DNA of 41,143 nt from Caballeronia turbans (GTDB lineage: Bacteria; Pseudomonadota; Gammaproteobacteria; Burkholderiales; Burkholderiaceae). Where the stretch lies: assembly GCA_001544655.2 (NCBI GenBank), contig FCOD02000043.1, positions 1 to 41,143 of the forward strand, given 5' to 3'. The notes beneath the pieces are model-generated. The model saw nothing but the letters and a program-made list of their open reading frames with translations. It was not told where the DNA came from and ran no database searches. Shown here in pieces: positions 1 through 8,828 of the stretch (its first letter is position 1; every line of letters begins with the position of its first letter). The translations under genes and the position numbers were made by a program.

Positions 1-428
1 GTTATGTTAAGAATGCTCCCACCGCCCCGCTCTCTCATTGACTCCGCGACCTGCCGGACCATGCGCACCGGGTACATTAGATTTTGCTCGACTGCGCGAT
101 GCCACGCTGCATCGTCGAAAGAAAGCAATGGGCCGACCGGCGGCGCACCGTCGTTGTTCACCAGCACATCAATGCCCCCGTGGACAGCGCGAACGGTCGT
201 CGCTACTCTTTCGCAGTCTTCCGCCTTACGGCAATCCGCTGGGATCCATGTCACCTGGTTGCCGGTCATTTCGTGAATTTCGTGGGCCGCGCGCTTGAGG
301 TCTTCCTCACGACGCGCGGTGATCACAACGCTGGCGCCCTCAGCGGCGAGTGTACGCGCGATACCAAGACCGATTCCCTGGCTGCCACCGCCGACGATCG
401 CCACCTTCCCTTTTAGTTGGAGATTCAT
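1..428 (-). CDS. SDR family oxidoreductase, N-terminal part
   Basis: The reading frame on the minus strand starts MNLQLKGKVAIVGGG and runs off the left edge, so only about 142 residues are visible. The Rossmann nucleotide-binding motif of short-chain dehydrogenases is seen as GGGSQGIGLGIA near residues 13-24, followed by a basic residue pair (ARR) after the second strand that often favours NADP. The usual NNAG motif reads NNDG here. The catalytic Ser-Tyr-Lys lie beyond the window. The start codon overlaps the stop of the upstream amidohydrolase gene as ATGA, so the two are almost certainly translationally coupled. The substrate cannot be told; the partner suggests a hydroxylated organic acid or aromatic intermediate. 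The family call is secure, the reaction is not. Confidence 0.88.
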   Translation of the reverse strand, partial: MNLQLKGKVAIVGGGSQGIGLGIARTLAAEGASVVITARREEDLKRAAHEIHEMTGNQVTWIPADCRKAEDCERVATTVRAVHGGIDVLVNNDGAPPVGPLLSFDDAAWHRAVEQNLMYPVRMVRQVAESMRERGGGSILNI

Positions 429-1285
429 TGCGTCTCCTCGCCGGCGAGAAAGCGCTCGGCATTAAGATAGAACACACTTTCAAGGACTTCCTGCGCATAG
501 CCTTCCTTCTCCCAATCGGCGCGCAATCGATTGTAGGAGTACAGCGGATAATCGGCACCAAACATCACGCGATTACGCAGACGTCGGCTGATTTCATGCT
601 TAAGGTCGGTGGTAAAGTACTTCGGAGACCATCCGTGCAGCTCGTACCATATGTTGCGCTTATGCATCAAAACTGCGATGGTTTCCGTCTGCCATGGCCA
701 ACCAGGGCGTGCCGCGACTATGCGAAGCGACGGAAACTTCGCCGCGACGAAATCGAGATGACGCGGATGGCAATTGTCTAGCAGTATTCCGCCTCCGCCA
801 GGCAGTCCCGCGCCTAGTCCGGTGGTGCCGACGAAGATCAACACTGGCGTTCCGGTCTGCGCACAAAGATCGTAGAACGGAAACCAGATCGGGTCGCTTG
901 CAGGAGCGGACCCCGAACCCGACACCGCGTAACCCACAAAACTCGGGGCTGCCTCGATGCACCGTCGTAATTCCAGCACCCCAGCGTCGCGATCTAACGG
1001 GTCAATATGCAGCCAATGCCCGGCGATTACGTCCATGCCTTTGCGCTGGACATCGAACGCATAGTCGTGCAACGCCGAGACTTCTTCGATCGGTAGGTAT
1101 TTGGTGTAGCCCAAATCTAGGATAACGCGCGCGTCGTTGTCTCGGAAGTGTTGGACCATTTCCGCCTCCGAGTGGTAGACGGGTTCAGAATTCCATGTCT
1201 TCTTTTGCTGCGCGAGCTCTTCGGGCGTTCGCAACGGAAAGCCGCGGCGCGTGCCCCAATGCGAGTGCATATCGACGATTTTCAT
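425..1285 (-). CDS. Amidohydrolase family protein (amidohydrolase 2 type)
   Basis: This 286-residue protein has the features of the metal-dependent TIM-barrel amidohydrolase_2 group, which contains ACMSD-like decarboxylases and lactone hydrolases. The N-terminal HxH metal motif is seen as DMHSHWG (His7, His9), and a late barrel strand carries FGADYPLY, whose Asp is the usual catalytic metal ligand. The frame is open upstream to 1375, but the start at 1285 is preferred because AGGTGG sits at the right distance before it and because HxH normally lies within the first ten residues. The last four bases overlap the start of the SDR gene (ATGA). Two regulatory-looking palindromes lie upstream. It could be a decarboxylase or a hydrolase; the sequence does not decide between them. 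Confidence 0.85.
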   Translation of the reverse strand: MKIVDMHSHWGTRRGFPLRTPEELAQQKKTWNSEPVYHSEAEMVQHFRDNDARVILDLGYTKYLPIEEVSALHDYAFDVQRKGMDVIAGHWLHIDPLDRDAGVLELRRCIEAAPSFVGYAVSGSGSAPASDPIWFPFYDLCAQTGTPVLIFVGTTGLGAGLPGGGGILLDNCHPRHLDFVAAKFPSLRIVAARPGWPWQTETIAVLMHKRNIWYELHGWSPKYFTTDLKHEISRRLRNRVMFGADYPLYSYNRLRADWEKEGYAQEVLESVFYLNAERFLAGEETQ

Positions 1286-1378
1286 ATTTGGTCCACCTAT
1301 ATATGCGACCGCGCTGGAAGCCCCGGTCTCCGAGGGGCAACCACCGCCCCGACCAAAACACCACCAAGACTGCATCTG

Positions 1379-1392
1379 ACTGAGCGCTCAGT
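1379..1392. promoter_or_regulatory. Perfect 14-bp palindrome, probable operator
   Basis: The sequence ACTGAGCGCTCAGT is a perfect palindrome about 94 bp upstream of the amidohydrolase start. The form TGAGCGNTCA resembles operators of TetR-family repressors. No TetR gene is present in the window, so the cognate regulator would have to lie to the left or be unlinked. The assignment to TetR is inference. Confidence 0.55.
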
Positions 1393-1527
1393 ATACCCCG
1401 CGCGACGCTTTCGTCAATATGTCGCAAAACGGCTCTGCGAAAGGCACTTCATGCCTCGTCCCTGAAGTCGTGCGAAGCCGCGTCTTGGCGTCGGGTTTGG
1501 GGTCTGCAAAACAGACACGACACACCG

Positions 1528-1550
1528 ATTAGTGACTAAACGTCACTAAT
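1528..1550. promoter_or_regulatory. Inverted repeat, 9-bp arms, probable operator
   Basis: Arms ATTAGTGAC (1528-1536) and GTCACTAAT (1542-1550) flank a 5-base centre. The left arm also forms an overlapping palindrome TTAGTGACTAA (1529-1539). It lies about 100 bp upstream of the serine hydrolase start, a position suited to a repressor or activator of that gene. The regulator is unknown. Confidence 0.55.
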
Positions 1551-1650
1551 GAAGTGCTTAGCGAAGTATTTTGCTTGTTGGCGCCGACATCGAGAATGGT
1601 GCCCAGACCGATCTGATAACCATTGTCATCGTCCTTATACTGGAGAAAAC

Positions 1651-2964
1651 ATGTCTTTCCGACTTCAACGCCGCGCTCTACTTAAGAGCGCATCCGGTCT
1701 GCTGGCTGCGGCAACATTGGCGCCACTGCAAGCGCGCAGCGCGAGCGCTGCCACGAGTAGGCACCAATCTGCCGCCATTTCGAAGTCCACTGCACGATTC
1801 GACTCAATCGACGCATCCCTCCGCACAGCGGTCGAAGACAGCACAGTAGCCGGGGTGGTTGCGATAGGAGCGACGGAGCAAGGGGTTGTCTACTCGGGTC
1901 ATGCTGGTCATGCAGATGCTGAACGCTTGCGGCCGATAACGGGAGACTCGATCTTCTGGCTCGCCTCGATGACCAAGGCAATCACTGCAACGGCGTGCAT
2001 GCAGCTTGTCGAGCAGGGAAGGCTCAAGCTCGAACAACCCGCCTCGGATCTGCTGCCGCAACTAAAAACGCCGCAGGTGCTCGAAGGATTCGACACAACG
2101 GGTCATCCAATACTGCGGCCAGCGCGGAATGCGATCACGGTCCGTCATCTGCTCACCCATACTTCCGGCTTCACCTACAGCATCTGGAGCGATCGCCTCA
2201 CCGAGTACGAGAAAGTGACCGGGATGCCAGATATTGGCTACTCGCTAAATGGTGCGTTTGCAGCACCGCTCGAATTCGAACCGGGCGAGCGTTGGCAGTA
2301 TGGGATTAGCATGGACTGGGTTGGCAAGCTTGTCGAGGCCGTGGCCGACCAGTCACTTGAAGTCTACTTCCGAGAGAACATTTTCGCTCCGCTTGAAATG
2401 AACGATACCGGGTTTCTTATCGGCACCGCACAGAAGCGACGGGTCGCGACGTTACACCGTCGTCAAGGTGATGGAAGTCTCAAGCCCGAACCGTTCGAGA
2501 TGAACCAGCGCCCAGAGTTCTTCATGGGCGGAGGAGGCTTGTTTAGTACGCCGAACAACTACATGACTTTTCTGCGCATGCTTCTTGGAAATGGAACATA
2601 CCGCGGTGAGCGCCTCCTGCGCTCCGAGACAGTTGCCTCGATGTTCCGCAATCATATTGGTGATCTCGCAGTTGGCGAGATGAAGACAGCGCAACCCGCA
2701 TGGTCAAATAGCTTCGATCAGTTCCCTGATCAGGCACACAAATGGGGATTGTCCTTTGACATCAACACGGAGGCAGGCCCACATGGTCGTAGCGCCGGAA
2801 GTGGCAGTTGGGCGGGCCTGCTAAATACCTACTTCTGGATCGACCCTGTCAAACGCGTAGCGGGGTCCATGTTCTCGCAGGTCCTGCCTTTTTATGATGA
2901 ACGCGTGGTCAACCTGTATGGTCAGTTCGAGCAAGGCCTTTATTCCGGCTTGCGCCGCGCCTAA
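1651..2964 (+). CDS. Serine hydrolase, beta-lactamase class C / EstB type
   Basis: The protein has 437 residues from an ATG with GGAG seven bases upstream; the longer frame from 1549 lacks a ribosome site and would bury the signal peptide. The N-terminus carries a twin-arginine signal (QRRALLKSAS, then a hydrophobic stretch and an Ala-rich cleavage region near residue 33), so export through Tat is expected. The SxxK nucleophile motif is SMTK at residues 106-109. The second catalytic Tyr is probably Tyr217 in WQYGIS, and a late GSGSWAG replaces the KTG motif, as in EstB-like esterases. It probably hydrolyses an ester or amide in the periplasm. A role in supplying substrate to the neighbouring reductases is inference. 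Confidence 0.86.
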   Translation: MSFRLQRRALLKSASGLLAAATLAPLQARSASAATSRHQSAAISKSTARFDSIDASLRTAVEDSTVAGVVAIGATEQGVVYSGHAGHADAERLRPITGDSIFWLASMTKAITATACMQLVEQGRLKLEQPASDLLPQLKTPQVLEGFDTTGHPILRPARNAITVRHLLTHTSGFTYSIWSDRLTEYEKVTGMPDIGYSLNGAFAAPLEFEPGERWQYGISMDWVGKLVEAVADQSLEVYFRENIFAPLEMNDTGFLIGTAQKRRVATLHRRQGDGSLKPEPFEMNQRPEFFMGGGGLFSTPNNYMTFLRMLLGNGTYRGERLLRSETVASMFRNHIGDLAVGEMKTAQPAWSNSFDQFPDQAHKWGLSFDINTEAGPHGRSAGSGSWAGLLNTYFWIDPVKRVAGSMFSQVLPFYDERVVNLYGQFEQGLYSGLRRA

Positions 2965-3026
2965 CTGAAAGTTAGTTAGTGCGGAACTCCTTACCGATCA
3001 CTTCAACTCTATAAAGGACCGGCATC

Positions 3027-3893
3027 ATGTATGCAGTCACGGGTATCACGGGCAAAGTCGGTGGCGCATTGGCGCGGGCGCTCCTCGCCTGCGGCCAGCA
3101 AGTACGGGCAGTCGTTCGAGATGCGGACCGCGCCGCATCGTGGCGAGAGCGAGGTTGTCAAATCGCTATCGCCGACATGGAAGACGAGTCAGCGCTAGCG
3201 ACTGCTTTCCACGGCGCAACGGGAGTCTTTATTTTGCCACCCTCCGAGTTCGACCCGGCTCCTGGATTTCCAGAGGCCAAGGCCGTAATTGACGCAGTCG
3301 CGAGCGCTTTGCGTCTTGCGAAACCGAAAAAGGTTGTATGTCTGTCGACCATTGGCGCACATGCAACTGAGAGCAATTTGCTCACGCAGCGAACGCTCAT
3401 GGAACAAACGTTGACCCATCTGTCCATCCCAATAACCTTCTTGCGGCCGGGCTGGTTCCTAGAAAATTCGGCGTGGGACGTCGCAGCGGCTCGTGACGCG
3501 GGGAGAATCGCCAGCTTCCTGCAACCGCTAGATCGCGTTGTGCCAATGGTGGCAACGGAAGACGTTGGCTCCCTTGCGGCAAAATTGCTGCAGGAGACGT
3601 GGACCGGCGTCCGCGTCGTTGAGATCGAGGGTCCACACCGTGTCAGTCCCAACGATATTGCGGCTGCTTTCTCGCGAGCCTTCGGGCATCCCGTGCAGGC
3701 CGAAGTCGTTGAAAGGTCGCAGTGGGAATCTATGTTCCAGTCCCAAGGCATGAGGAATCCGAAGCCCCGTATCCGCATGCTCGACGGCTTCAATGAAGGC
3801 TGGATCTGCTTTGAAGGATCGCCTGAGAATGTCATCCGCGGTCAGGTCGATCTCGATACCGTTATTAAAAAGCTAGTCGCAGACGCGAGCTGA
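3027..3893 (+). CDS. NmrA-like NAD(P)-binding protein (atypical SDR)
   Basis: The 288-residue protein begins MYAVTGITGKVGGALA, which contains the TGxxGxxG dinucleotide-binding motif of the NmrA/HSCARG atypical SDR group. Residues RAVVRDADRA follow the second strand, where basic residues usually bind NADP phosphate. The internal stretch FLRPGWFLEN is also typical of the group. Members are quinone reductases, redox sensors or reductases of small ketones. It lies 62 bp after the serine hydrolase and 40 bp before an aldo/keto reductase on the same strand, so the three may form one transcription unit. AAAGGA about ten bases before the ATG supports the start. Confidence 0.85.
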   Translation: MYAVTGITGKVGGALARALLACGQQVRAVVRDADRAASWRERGCQIAIADMEDESALATAFHGATGVFILPPSEFDPAPGFPEAKAVIDAVASALRLAKPKKVVCLSTIGAHATESNLLTQRTLMEQTLTHLSIPITFLRPGWFLENSAWDVAAARDAGRIASFLQPLDRVVPMVATEDVGSLAAKLLQETWTGVRVVEIEGPHRVSPNDIAAAFSRAFGHPVQAEVVERSQWESMFQSQGMRNPKPRIRMLDGFNEGWICFEGSPENVIRGQVDLDTVIKKLVADAS

Positions 3894-3933
3894 GCGCTCG
3901 AGACGCGCCACTCGTCGAAACAAGGAGAGCTTC

Positions 3934-4950
3934 TTGGACTACATTACTCTTGGTACAACTGGGCTGCGTATTTCCCGCCTGAGCCTTGGTGCAATGACCT
4001 TTGGTGCGGGATCCGGCATCTGGGGCAACATAGCCGGACTGGACCGCGATCAAGCCATCCACCTCACGGCTGTCGCCGCCGAGCAAGGCGTCAATCTTAT
4101 CGATACAGCGGACGTTTATTCGCAAGGTCTCTCCGAAGAGATCGTCGGGCAAGTAATCAAGGCGCTTAGCTTCGACGAGACGAAAATGCTGGTGGCCACG
4201 AAGGTACGGCTTCGTACCGGTCCCAGCCATAATCAGGTCGGCCTTGGTCGCTCCCACATAATCCGATCGGTGGAGACGAGTCTACGGCGTCTCGGACGAG
4301 ACCATATCGACCTACTCCAGCTACACGATCGGGATGCGCTGGTACCGCTCGACGAAACGCTACGTTCGCTTGATGATCTGGTGACGCAGGGAAAGGTCCG
4401 TCACATCGGCGCTTGTAACTTCAGCGCGGCTGATATGGAGCGTGCCTCAGCCTATACAGAGCGCACCGATCGCACACCGATCGTGAGCAACCAAGTCCAC
4501 TATGCACTAACGAGCCGAGACGTCGAACACGACATCGTTACCGTGGCCGAGTCGCGGTCAATGGGACTGCTAGTGTGGAGTCCGCTCGCGGGTGGCTACT
4601 TGAGCGGAAAATATGCAAGCGCCGAGTCATCCGCGGGGCGGCGCAGTAAACTAGAGTTTCCGCCGGTCGACCAGGGTATAGGTCATAGGATTCTAGAGGT
4701 GCTTATCGAGGTAGCTGACTCCCTCGAGGCATCGCAGGCGCAGGTCGCGATAGCTTGGCTTCTCGCGAAGCGAGCCGTCGCATCCGTCATAGTCGGTGCC
4801 CGCACGCCGGAGCAGCTAGCGCAGAATCTTGACGCGCGTAACATTCAACTCAGTGTCGAACACCTCGCGCGTTTGGACTCGATTTCAGAAACTCGAATAC
4901 CATATCCCCACTGGATGCAACGTTACCACGATAAGGATCGATTGATTTAG
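3934..4950 (+). CDS. Aldo/keto reductase, TTG start
   Basis: The protein has 338 residues and starts at TTG, chosen because AAGGAGAG lies five to six bases before it and because the first residues DYITLGTTGLRISRLSLG match the normal beginning of the family. The catalytic tetrad is complete: Asp57 in LIDTAD, Tyr62 in VYSQG, Lys90 in MLVATK and His131 in LLQLHD. The C-terminal part contains the usual cofactor loop (IVGARTPEQLAQN). It should be a cytosolic NADPH-dependent reductase of an aldehyde or ketone. The physiological substrate is unknown; cotranscription with the NmrA-like gene is likely. Confidence 0.9.
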   Translation: MDYITLGTTGLRISRLSLGAMTFGAGSGIWGNIAGLDRDQAIHLTAVAAEQGVNLIDTADVYSQGLSEEIVGQVIKALSFDETKMLVATKVRLRTGPSHNQVGLGRSHIIRSVETSLRRLGRDHIDLLQLHDRDALVPLDETLRSLDDLVTQGKVRHIGACNFSAADMERASAYTERTDRTPIVSNQVHYALTSRDVEHDIVTVAESRSMGLLVWSPLAGGYLSGKYASAESSAGRRSKLEFPPVDQGIGHRILEVLIEVADSLEASQAQVAIAWLLAKRAVASVIVGARTPEQLAQNLDARNIQLSVEHLARLDSISETRIPYPHWMQRYHDKDRLI

Positions 4951-5124
4951 CGCGCTGCGTCGACGCCGCGGTTGTTAGCCGCTGACATTCAGCATCCGCG
5001 CCGTCATCGAATTCGATAACAGCATTTCTCACCTGCCTCTAACCCGGGGCATAGCGTTTTCCATCCTCAGGGAAGCGGTGCTTGTATAAGGGTCGTAATT
5101 GCAATTTGGGTAACCGGGACCTGA

Positions 5125-5149
5125 GCCGTGAGGCGCATGGCCTCACGGC
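5125..5149. terminator. Perfect hairpin between convergent genes
   Basis: A 10-bp perfect stem (GCCGTGAGGC and GCCTCACGGC) with a 5-base loop lies between the aldo/keto reductase and the convergent LysR gene. It lacks a clear T run on either side, so it may be a weak bidirectional terminator or simply a stem. The rest of 4951-5242 shows nothing else. Confidence 0.45.
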
Positions 5150-5242
5150 GTCCCCAGCCTCGCCGTCTGGCTGAATCATAATGGAAACGTACATCGGGAG
5201 CGCTATCAGGCATACAGGCCGGACGCGCGCGAATGGTTGCAA

Positions 5243-6151
5243 TTATTCCTTCAGCCCATCAATAAAGTCGAGAAAGACCTTGGTCTTTGCTGGAATGTGC
5301 TCACGCGACGGATAAAAAACGTATAGCGGATAACGCTCGTCTGCCCAATCAGGAAATAGGTTCACTAAAAGCCCTTTTGCAATCAAATGCTCGGCGCCTA
5401 TAGATAGCATTTGGGCGATGCCCGATCCTGCCAGACAGGCGTCAAGTAATGCGCTCGGATCGTTGACCGTCAGCCGACCGCGTGTCGTTATCACGACGCG
5501 CTTCCGGCCCTGATGGAACTCCCAAGGGAAGGGCTTTCCGCCTGCCGGATCGCGGAACTCCAAACATCGATGGTCGGAGTTCTCGAGATCCTCAGGTCTG
5601 CTGGGACGCCCTCGCTGCACGAGATACGATGGCGCTGCGAGTGTCATGATAGCCGTATCGAGTACTTTACGCGCTACAAGCGTAGAGTCCTTTGGCTTGC
5701 CGAATCTGAGCGCGACGTCGAAGCCTTCTGACACCAGATCACCCAAGCTGTCCCGCGCGATGAATTCAATTTTCAGCTCGGGATGCAGGTCCATGAAACT
5801 GTCAAGCCGCGAACCGAGCACAGTTCGATAGCATACGGGATCGAGGTTCACTTTAAGCCGGCCGCGGACCGACATCGACACACCCGAAACTTCCGCCGCC
5901 GCTTCTTCGAGTGCAATAAGATGAGGCAACATGCGTTCGTACATGCGGTGCCCCTCCTCCGTGAGAGAGACTGCACGGGTGGTGCGGTGAAATAGCCTCA
6001 GCTTGAGCCGATCTTCAAGCCTTGCAATCGCTCTGCTTACCCCCGGCGGAGACATTCCCACAATCTCCGCCGCCCCTTTAAACGTGCCTGCGTCTACGAT
6101 TGCAGCGAATATGTTAATCGCGCTCGAAAAGCTCTCGAGTTTTGGCTTCAT
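5243..6151 (-). CDS. LysR-family transcriptional regulator
   Basis: A full-length LysR protein of 302 residues. The N-terminal winged helix-turn-helix is clear (FKGAAEIVGMSPPGVSRAIA, about residues 24-43, then LEDRLKLRLFHRTTRAVSLT). The effector domain follows from about residue 95 (VRGRLKVNL). It resembles the large group of LysR proteins next to reductases and hydrolases in Burkholderia, often related to AaeR/DmlR. It is convergent with the aldo/keto reductase rather than divergent from a target, so its target cannot be read from position alone. Confidence 0.92.
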   Translation of the reverse strand: MKPKLESFSSAINIFAAIVDAGTFKGAAEIVGMSPPGVSRAIARLEDRLKLRLFHRTTRAVSLTEEGHRMYERMLPHLIALEEAAAEVSGVSMSVRGRLKVNLDPVCYRTVLGSRLDSFMDLHPELKIEFIARDSLGDLVSEGFDVALRFGKPKDSTLVARKVLDTAIMTLAAPSYLVQRGRPSRPEDLENSDHRCLEFRDPAGGKPFPWEFHQGRKRVVITTRGRLTVNDPSALLDACLAGSGIAQMLSIGAEHLIAKGLLVNLFPDWADERYPLYVFYPSREHIPAKTKVFLDFIDGLKE

Positions 6152-6685
6152 GCCGGGTCCTATGCGCGTTAAGTTTTCCGTCAGCCAACGACTTTACCTC
6201 TCGGCACTTCTACATAGCAAGCATCGCAGTCCATGGGTGACTACGCGCTACCTCGAATGTCTCCCCCGTCTTCCGTTTAAGTTGCTCATTACGCCGGCGG
6301 CGGTAGCGCGGGTCACGGCCTTGCAAAGTATGAAGCCAAGGCGTCCCTGGCGTTCCGTGCTTACATTGCCTGCCTACAAGTACTTGGCCGGTCGCAGACG
6401 TAGCTCGGGCGCTAGCGTGATCGTTAGATTCTGACCGTCTAGTCGCGGCAGCCTGCAAGGATGAGAATTATGCTGACTTCGAGAATGCGTTAATAGCCCC
6501 AATGAGAGATCTTCTCGTCGGTGTTCGGGCGGCCGGCTCGACTACTTGACTTCGTCTCTGAGACTCTGATTGGCTCGCTTTCAACGAAGCGAGTCCGTTT
6601 GGCTTTACGCCGACCGGCGTCGTATCGGCGTACCAAGCGAATGTCAACAGGCCTCAGACAACTGCTCGCCCAATCAATCCAAGTA
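6152..6685. other. Intergenic, no gene recognised
   Basis: Short frames exist on both strands in these 534 bases but none looks like a known protein. The region holds the LysR promoter at its left end, and base composition is lower in G+C than in the right part of the window. It may be remnant DNA. Confidence 0.5.
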
Positions 6686-7585
6686 TCAAGGGGCCAGTAC
6701 TGAGCGTACTCGGCCGACGTCATCGAAAATCTTGATTACGGAGGTATCGTCCGCGAGACCGTGACCCGCTTCGGCAGCCGACAAGAACATGCGATGCGCG
6801 CATTTTGTCAACGGCGCGACGAATTGCGAGCTGTCGGCCATGTCGAGAACCAGGCCTAGATCTTTAACGAAGATGTTCAGCGCAGTCACGGGAGCAAAGT
6901 CATTTGCAATCACGTGGGGCATGCGATCTTGGAACGCCCACGAGTTTCCTGCACTGTTCGTGATAACGTCGTACAGGAGCTGAGGCTCGATTCCTTGGCG
7001 CTTCGCCAATGCCATTGCCTCGGTTGCAGCTGCGATATGTACGCCACAAAGCAGATTATTGATCAGCTTCACTTTGGAGCCCAATCCGACTTGCTCACCA
7101 AACCGGTACACTTTGGCTGCGTAGGCATCAAATACATCCTTACAGGCATCATACGCCGACTGCGGTCCTGAGCCCATGATCGTCAGTTTTCCCGCCGCTG
7201 CGCCGACCACCCCTCCCGATACAGGAGCGTCGATCATCGCGATCCCCTGCTCTTCGAGTCGCTTCGCCATTGCCTCGGCGAATGCTGGTGCTACCGTCGA
7301 GCTAGCAATCACGACACTGCCTGCCTTGAGCGTTGAAGCCAATCCATCGGTGCCAAAAAGGACCTGCTCCGTCTGAGCAGCGTTTACCACCAAGATAATC
7401 ACCACATCCGACCGCTGACCGAGATCAGCCAAGCGGTCGCACGCAATGCCTCCAGCTGCCGAAAATTTGGCGCGCACGTCCGCACTCACGTCATAGCCTG
7501 TTACTGCGAACCCCGCCCGTATAAGCGAGTTTGCTACGCCTTGCCCCATCGCACCTATTCCCACAACGCCCACTGTCTTCGGCAT
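6686..7585 (-). CDS. NAD(P)-dependent 3-hydroxyacid dehydrogenase (HIBADH family)
   Basis: The protein has 299 residues when started at the ATG at 7585, which has GGAG before it; the frame runs upstream to 7783 but through operator sequence. The family markers are in order: the nucleotide motif VGVVGIGAMGQG (residues 5-16), the substrate motif DAPVSGG (119-125) and the catalytic GLGSKVKLINN with Lys173. The stretch after it (LLCGVHIAAATEAMALA) is close to the L-threonate/tartronate-semialdehyde reductase branch (LtnD, GarR) rather than true valine-pathway enzymes. It should oxidise or reduce a 3-hydroxy acid. A GntR-type operator lies immediately upstream of its ribosome site, and it diverges from the D-2-hydroxyacid dehydrogenase. 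Confidence 0.88.
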   Translation of the reverse strand: MPKTVGVVGIGAMGQGVANSLIRAGFAVTGYDVSADVRAKFSAAGGIACDRLADLGQRSDVVIILVVNAAQTEQVLFGTDGLASTLKAGSVVIASSTVAPAFAEAMAKRLEEQGIAMIDAPVSGGVVGAAAGKLTIMGSGPQSAYDACKDVFDAYAAKVYRFGEQVGLGSKVKLINNLLCGVHIAAATEAMALAKRQGIEPQLLYDVITNSAGNSWAFQDRMPHVIANDFAPVTALNIFVKDLGLVLDMADSSQFVAPLTKCAHRMFLSAAEAGHGLADDTSVIKIFDDVGRVRSVLAP

Positions 7586-7599
7586 ATCTACTCCGGTTT

Positions 7600-7612
7600 C
7601 TGGTTGTACCAG
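7600..7612. promoter_or_regulatory. GntR-type operator, copy 1
   Basis: CTGGTTGTACCAG is a perfect 5-bp inverted repeat with a 3-base centre, extended by one pair to TCTGGT/ACCAGA. It lies 15 bp upstream of the leftward hydroxyacid dehydrogenase start. The form T-G-G-T-nnn-A-C-C-A matches known FadR/FCD-type GntR operators, and an FCD GntR gene lies 3 kb away. Confidence 0.75.
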
Positions 7613-7759
7613 ATTTGACACTACGACGACGTGCGCCGAAAAGCAAGTCTCGCGAGTATTAGATCGTCGTGCCGCATCCGATCCTGTTCTGCACGCAGTC
7701 GTGCTGCTCAAGGCCGATCTACTTTTTTGTTGACGGAACGCGACGACGGCTCGTAATAT

Positions 7760-7772
7760 CTGGTTGTACCAG
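7760..7772. promoter_or_regulatory. GntR-type operator, copy 2
   Basis: CTGGTTGTACCAG, identical to copy 1, lies 24 bp before the start of the D-2-hydroxyacid dehydrogenase gene. Copies 1 and 2 bracket the divergent promoter region, so one regulator can control both directions. Confidence 0.75.
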
Positions 7773-7795
7773 TTAAGACGCACGCAGGATATTCC

Positions 7796-8797
7796 ATGAC
7801 GAAACCGTTTCGCGTTCTAGCAACGAACCCAATCGATCCATCCGCCTTATCCATCCTCGCGCCAACTTGCGAACTACTTACCGCGCCAAATGATCGGGAG
7901 GATACGCTGCGCTCGCTCGTATCCGACGTTGACGCGCTCATCGTCCGCGTGCGTCTTCCGGAGGACATCTTCGATCGCGCTCGGCGTCTAAGAGCCTGTG
8001 TGCGCCACGGAGTCGGTCTGGATTTCATACCGGTTGAACGGGCAACCCGCGCAGGAATTCCGGTCGCAAACCTCCCAGACTCAAACACGCAAGCGGTCGC
8101 CGAGCATGTCGTTGGTGCGATCTTAGCGATGGCTCGCGGCTTTGACCGGCTCCCCACATCTTGGCGGAAAAACGGCTGGCTCGTGAGGCAGGCGTTTCAG
8201 GGCTTCGAGATGCGCGGGCGGACCGTCGGCGTAGTTGGCCTTGGCCGAATTGGCATCAGAGTCGCGGAAGCGCTGCATCATGGCTTTGGGATGCGCGTCA
8301 TTGGTTGTGACAGCAGCAAGCGCGAAGGGTTGCCGCTGTTCATCGAGCAAACGTCGATCGAGGAAGTGTTCGCTGGCGCAGACGTCATCACGCTTCACGC
8401 GCCGCTGGTCGCATCAACAAAACACATGGTTAATGCACGCTTACTAGCTCTGGCAAAGCGGAGCGCACTACTCGTCAATGCAGCGCGCGGCGGGCTGATT
8501 GACGATGAAGCGTTGGTTCAAGCCTTGAGTAGCCGTCAGATCGCTGGCGCAGCACTTGATGTATTCGAACCGGAGCCATTGCCCACCGCACACCCCTATT
8601 GGTCGCTCGACAACGTCTTATTGACGCCGCACGTCGCCGCTTTCACAACTGAAGGTTTGGAACGAATGAGCACTGGCGCAGCTCGGGCCGTCGTTGACAT
8701 CCTGCATTCACGCATGCCGGAAAATTTAGTCAATCCCGAAGTGTGGTCGCGCTATCTCGACTCTATCAAAAGCCCTGAGACGCAGAGACGTCTTTAA
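7796..8797 (+). CDS. D-isomer specific 2-hydroxyacid dehydrogenase
   Basis: A complete 333-residue member of the family that includes glyoxylate/hydroxypyruvate reductases and phosphoglycerate dehydrogenase. The NAD motif VGVVGLGRIG lies at about 144-153. The catalytic triad is present: Arg231 in NAARGGL, Glu260 in FEPEPLP and His279 in LLTPHVA. Cys171-Asp172 follow the second Rossmann strand (VIGCDSSKR), and Asp there suggests NAD rather than NADP. AGGA precedes the ATG. It is the first gene of a rightward unit with the enolase-superfamily enzyme 31 bp downstream and the cupin after that. The natural substrate is unknown; a 2-hydroxy or 2-keto acid from the sugar-acid route is the obvious candidate. 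Confidence 0.9.
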   Translation: MTKPFRVLATNPIDPSALSILAPTCELLTAPNDREDTLRSLVSDVDALIVRVRLPEDIFDRARRLRACVRHGVGLDFIPVERATRAGIPVANLPDSNTQAVAEHVVGAILAMARGFDRLPTSWRKNGWLVRQAFQGFEMRGRTVGVVGLGRIGIRVAEALHHGFGMRVIGCDSSKREGLPLFIEQTSIEEVFAGADVITLHAPLVASTKHMVNARLLALAKRSALLVNAARGGLIDDEALVQALSSRQIAGAALDVFEPEPLPTAHPYWSLDNVLLTPHVAAFTTEGLERMSTGAARAVVDILHSRMPENLVNPEVWSRYLDSIKSPETQRRL

Positions 8798-8828
8798 CCC
8801 ACAACGCATCGTCCGTACTTAGAAGAAA

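Larger units (their letters stand above)
1286..1650. other. Divergent intergenic region with two palindromes
   Basis: No gene is seen in these 365 bases. They separate the leftward amidohydrolase/SDR operon from the rightward serine hydrolase and must hold both promoters. Two perfect inverted repeats (1379-1392 and 1528-1550), listed separately, are the notable contents. Confidence 0.7.

Noticed and set aside
6210-6458. Leftward frame of 82 residues upstream of the LysR gene
   Set aside because: No recognisable domain and no ribosome site.
7586-7783. 66-residue N-terminal extension of the HIBADH-like enzyme
   Set aside because: It translates the operators and promoter; the nucleotide-binding motif begins at the residues after 7585.
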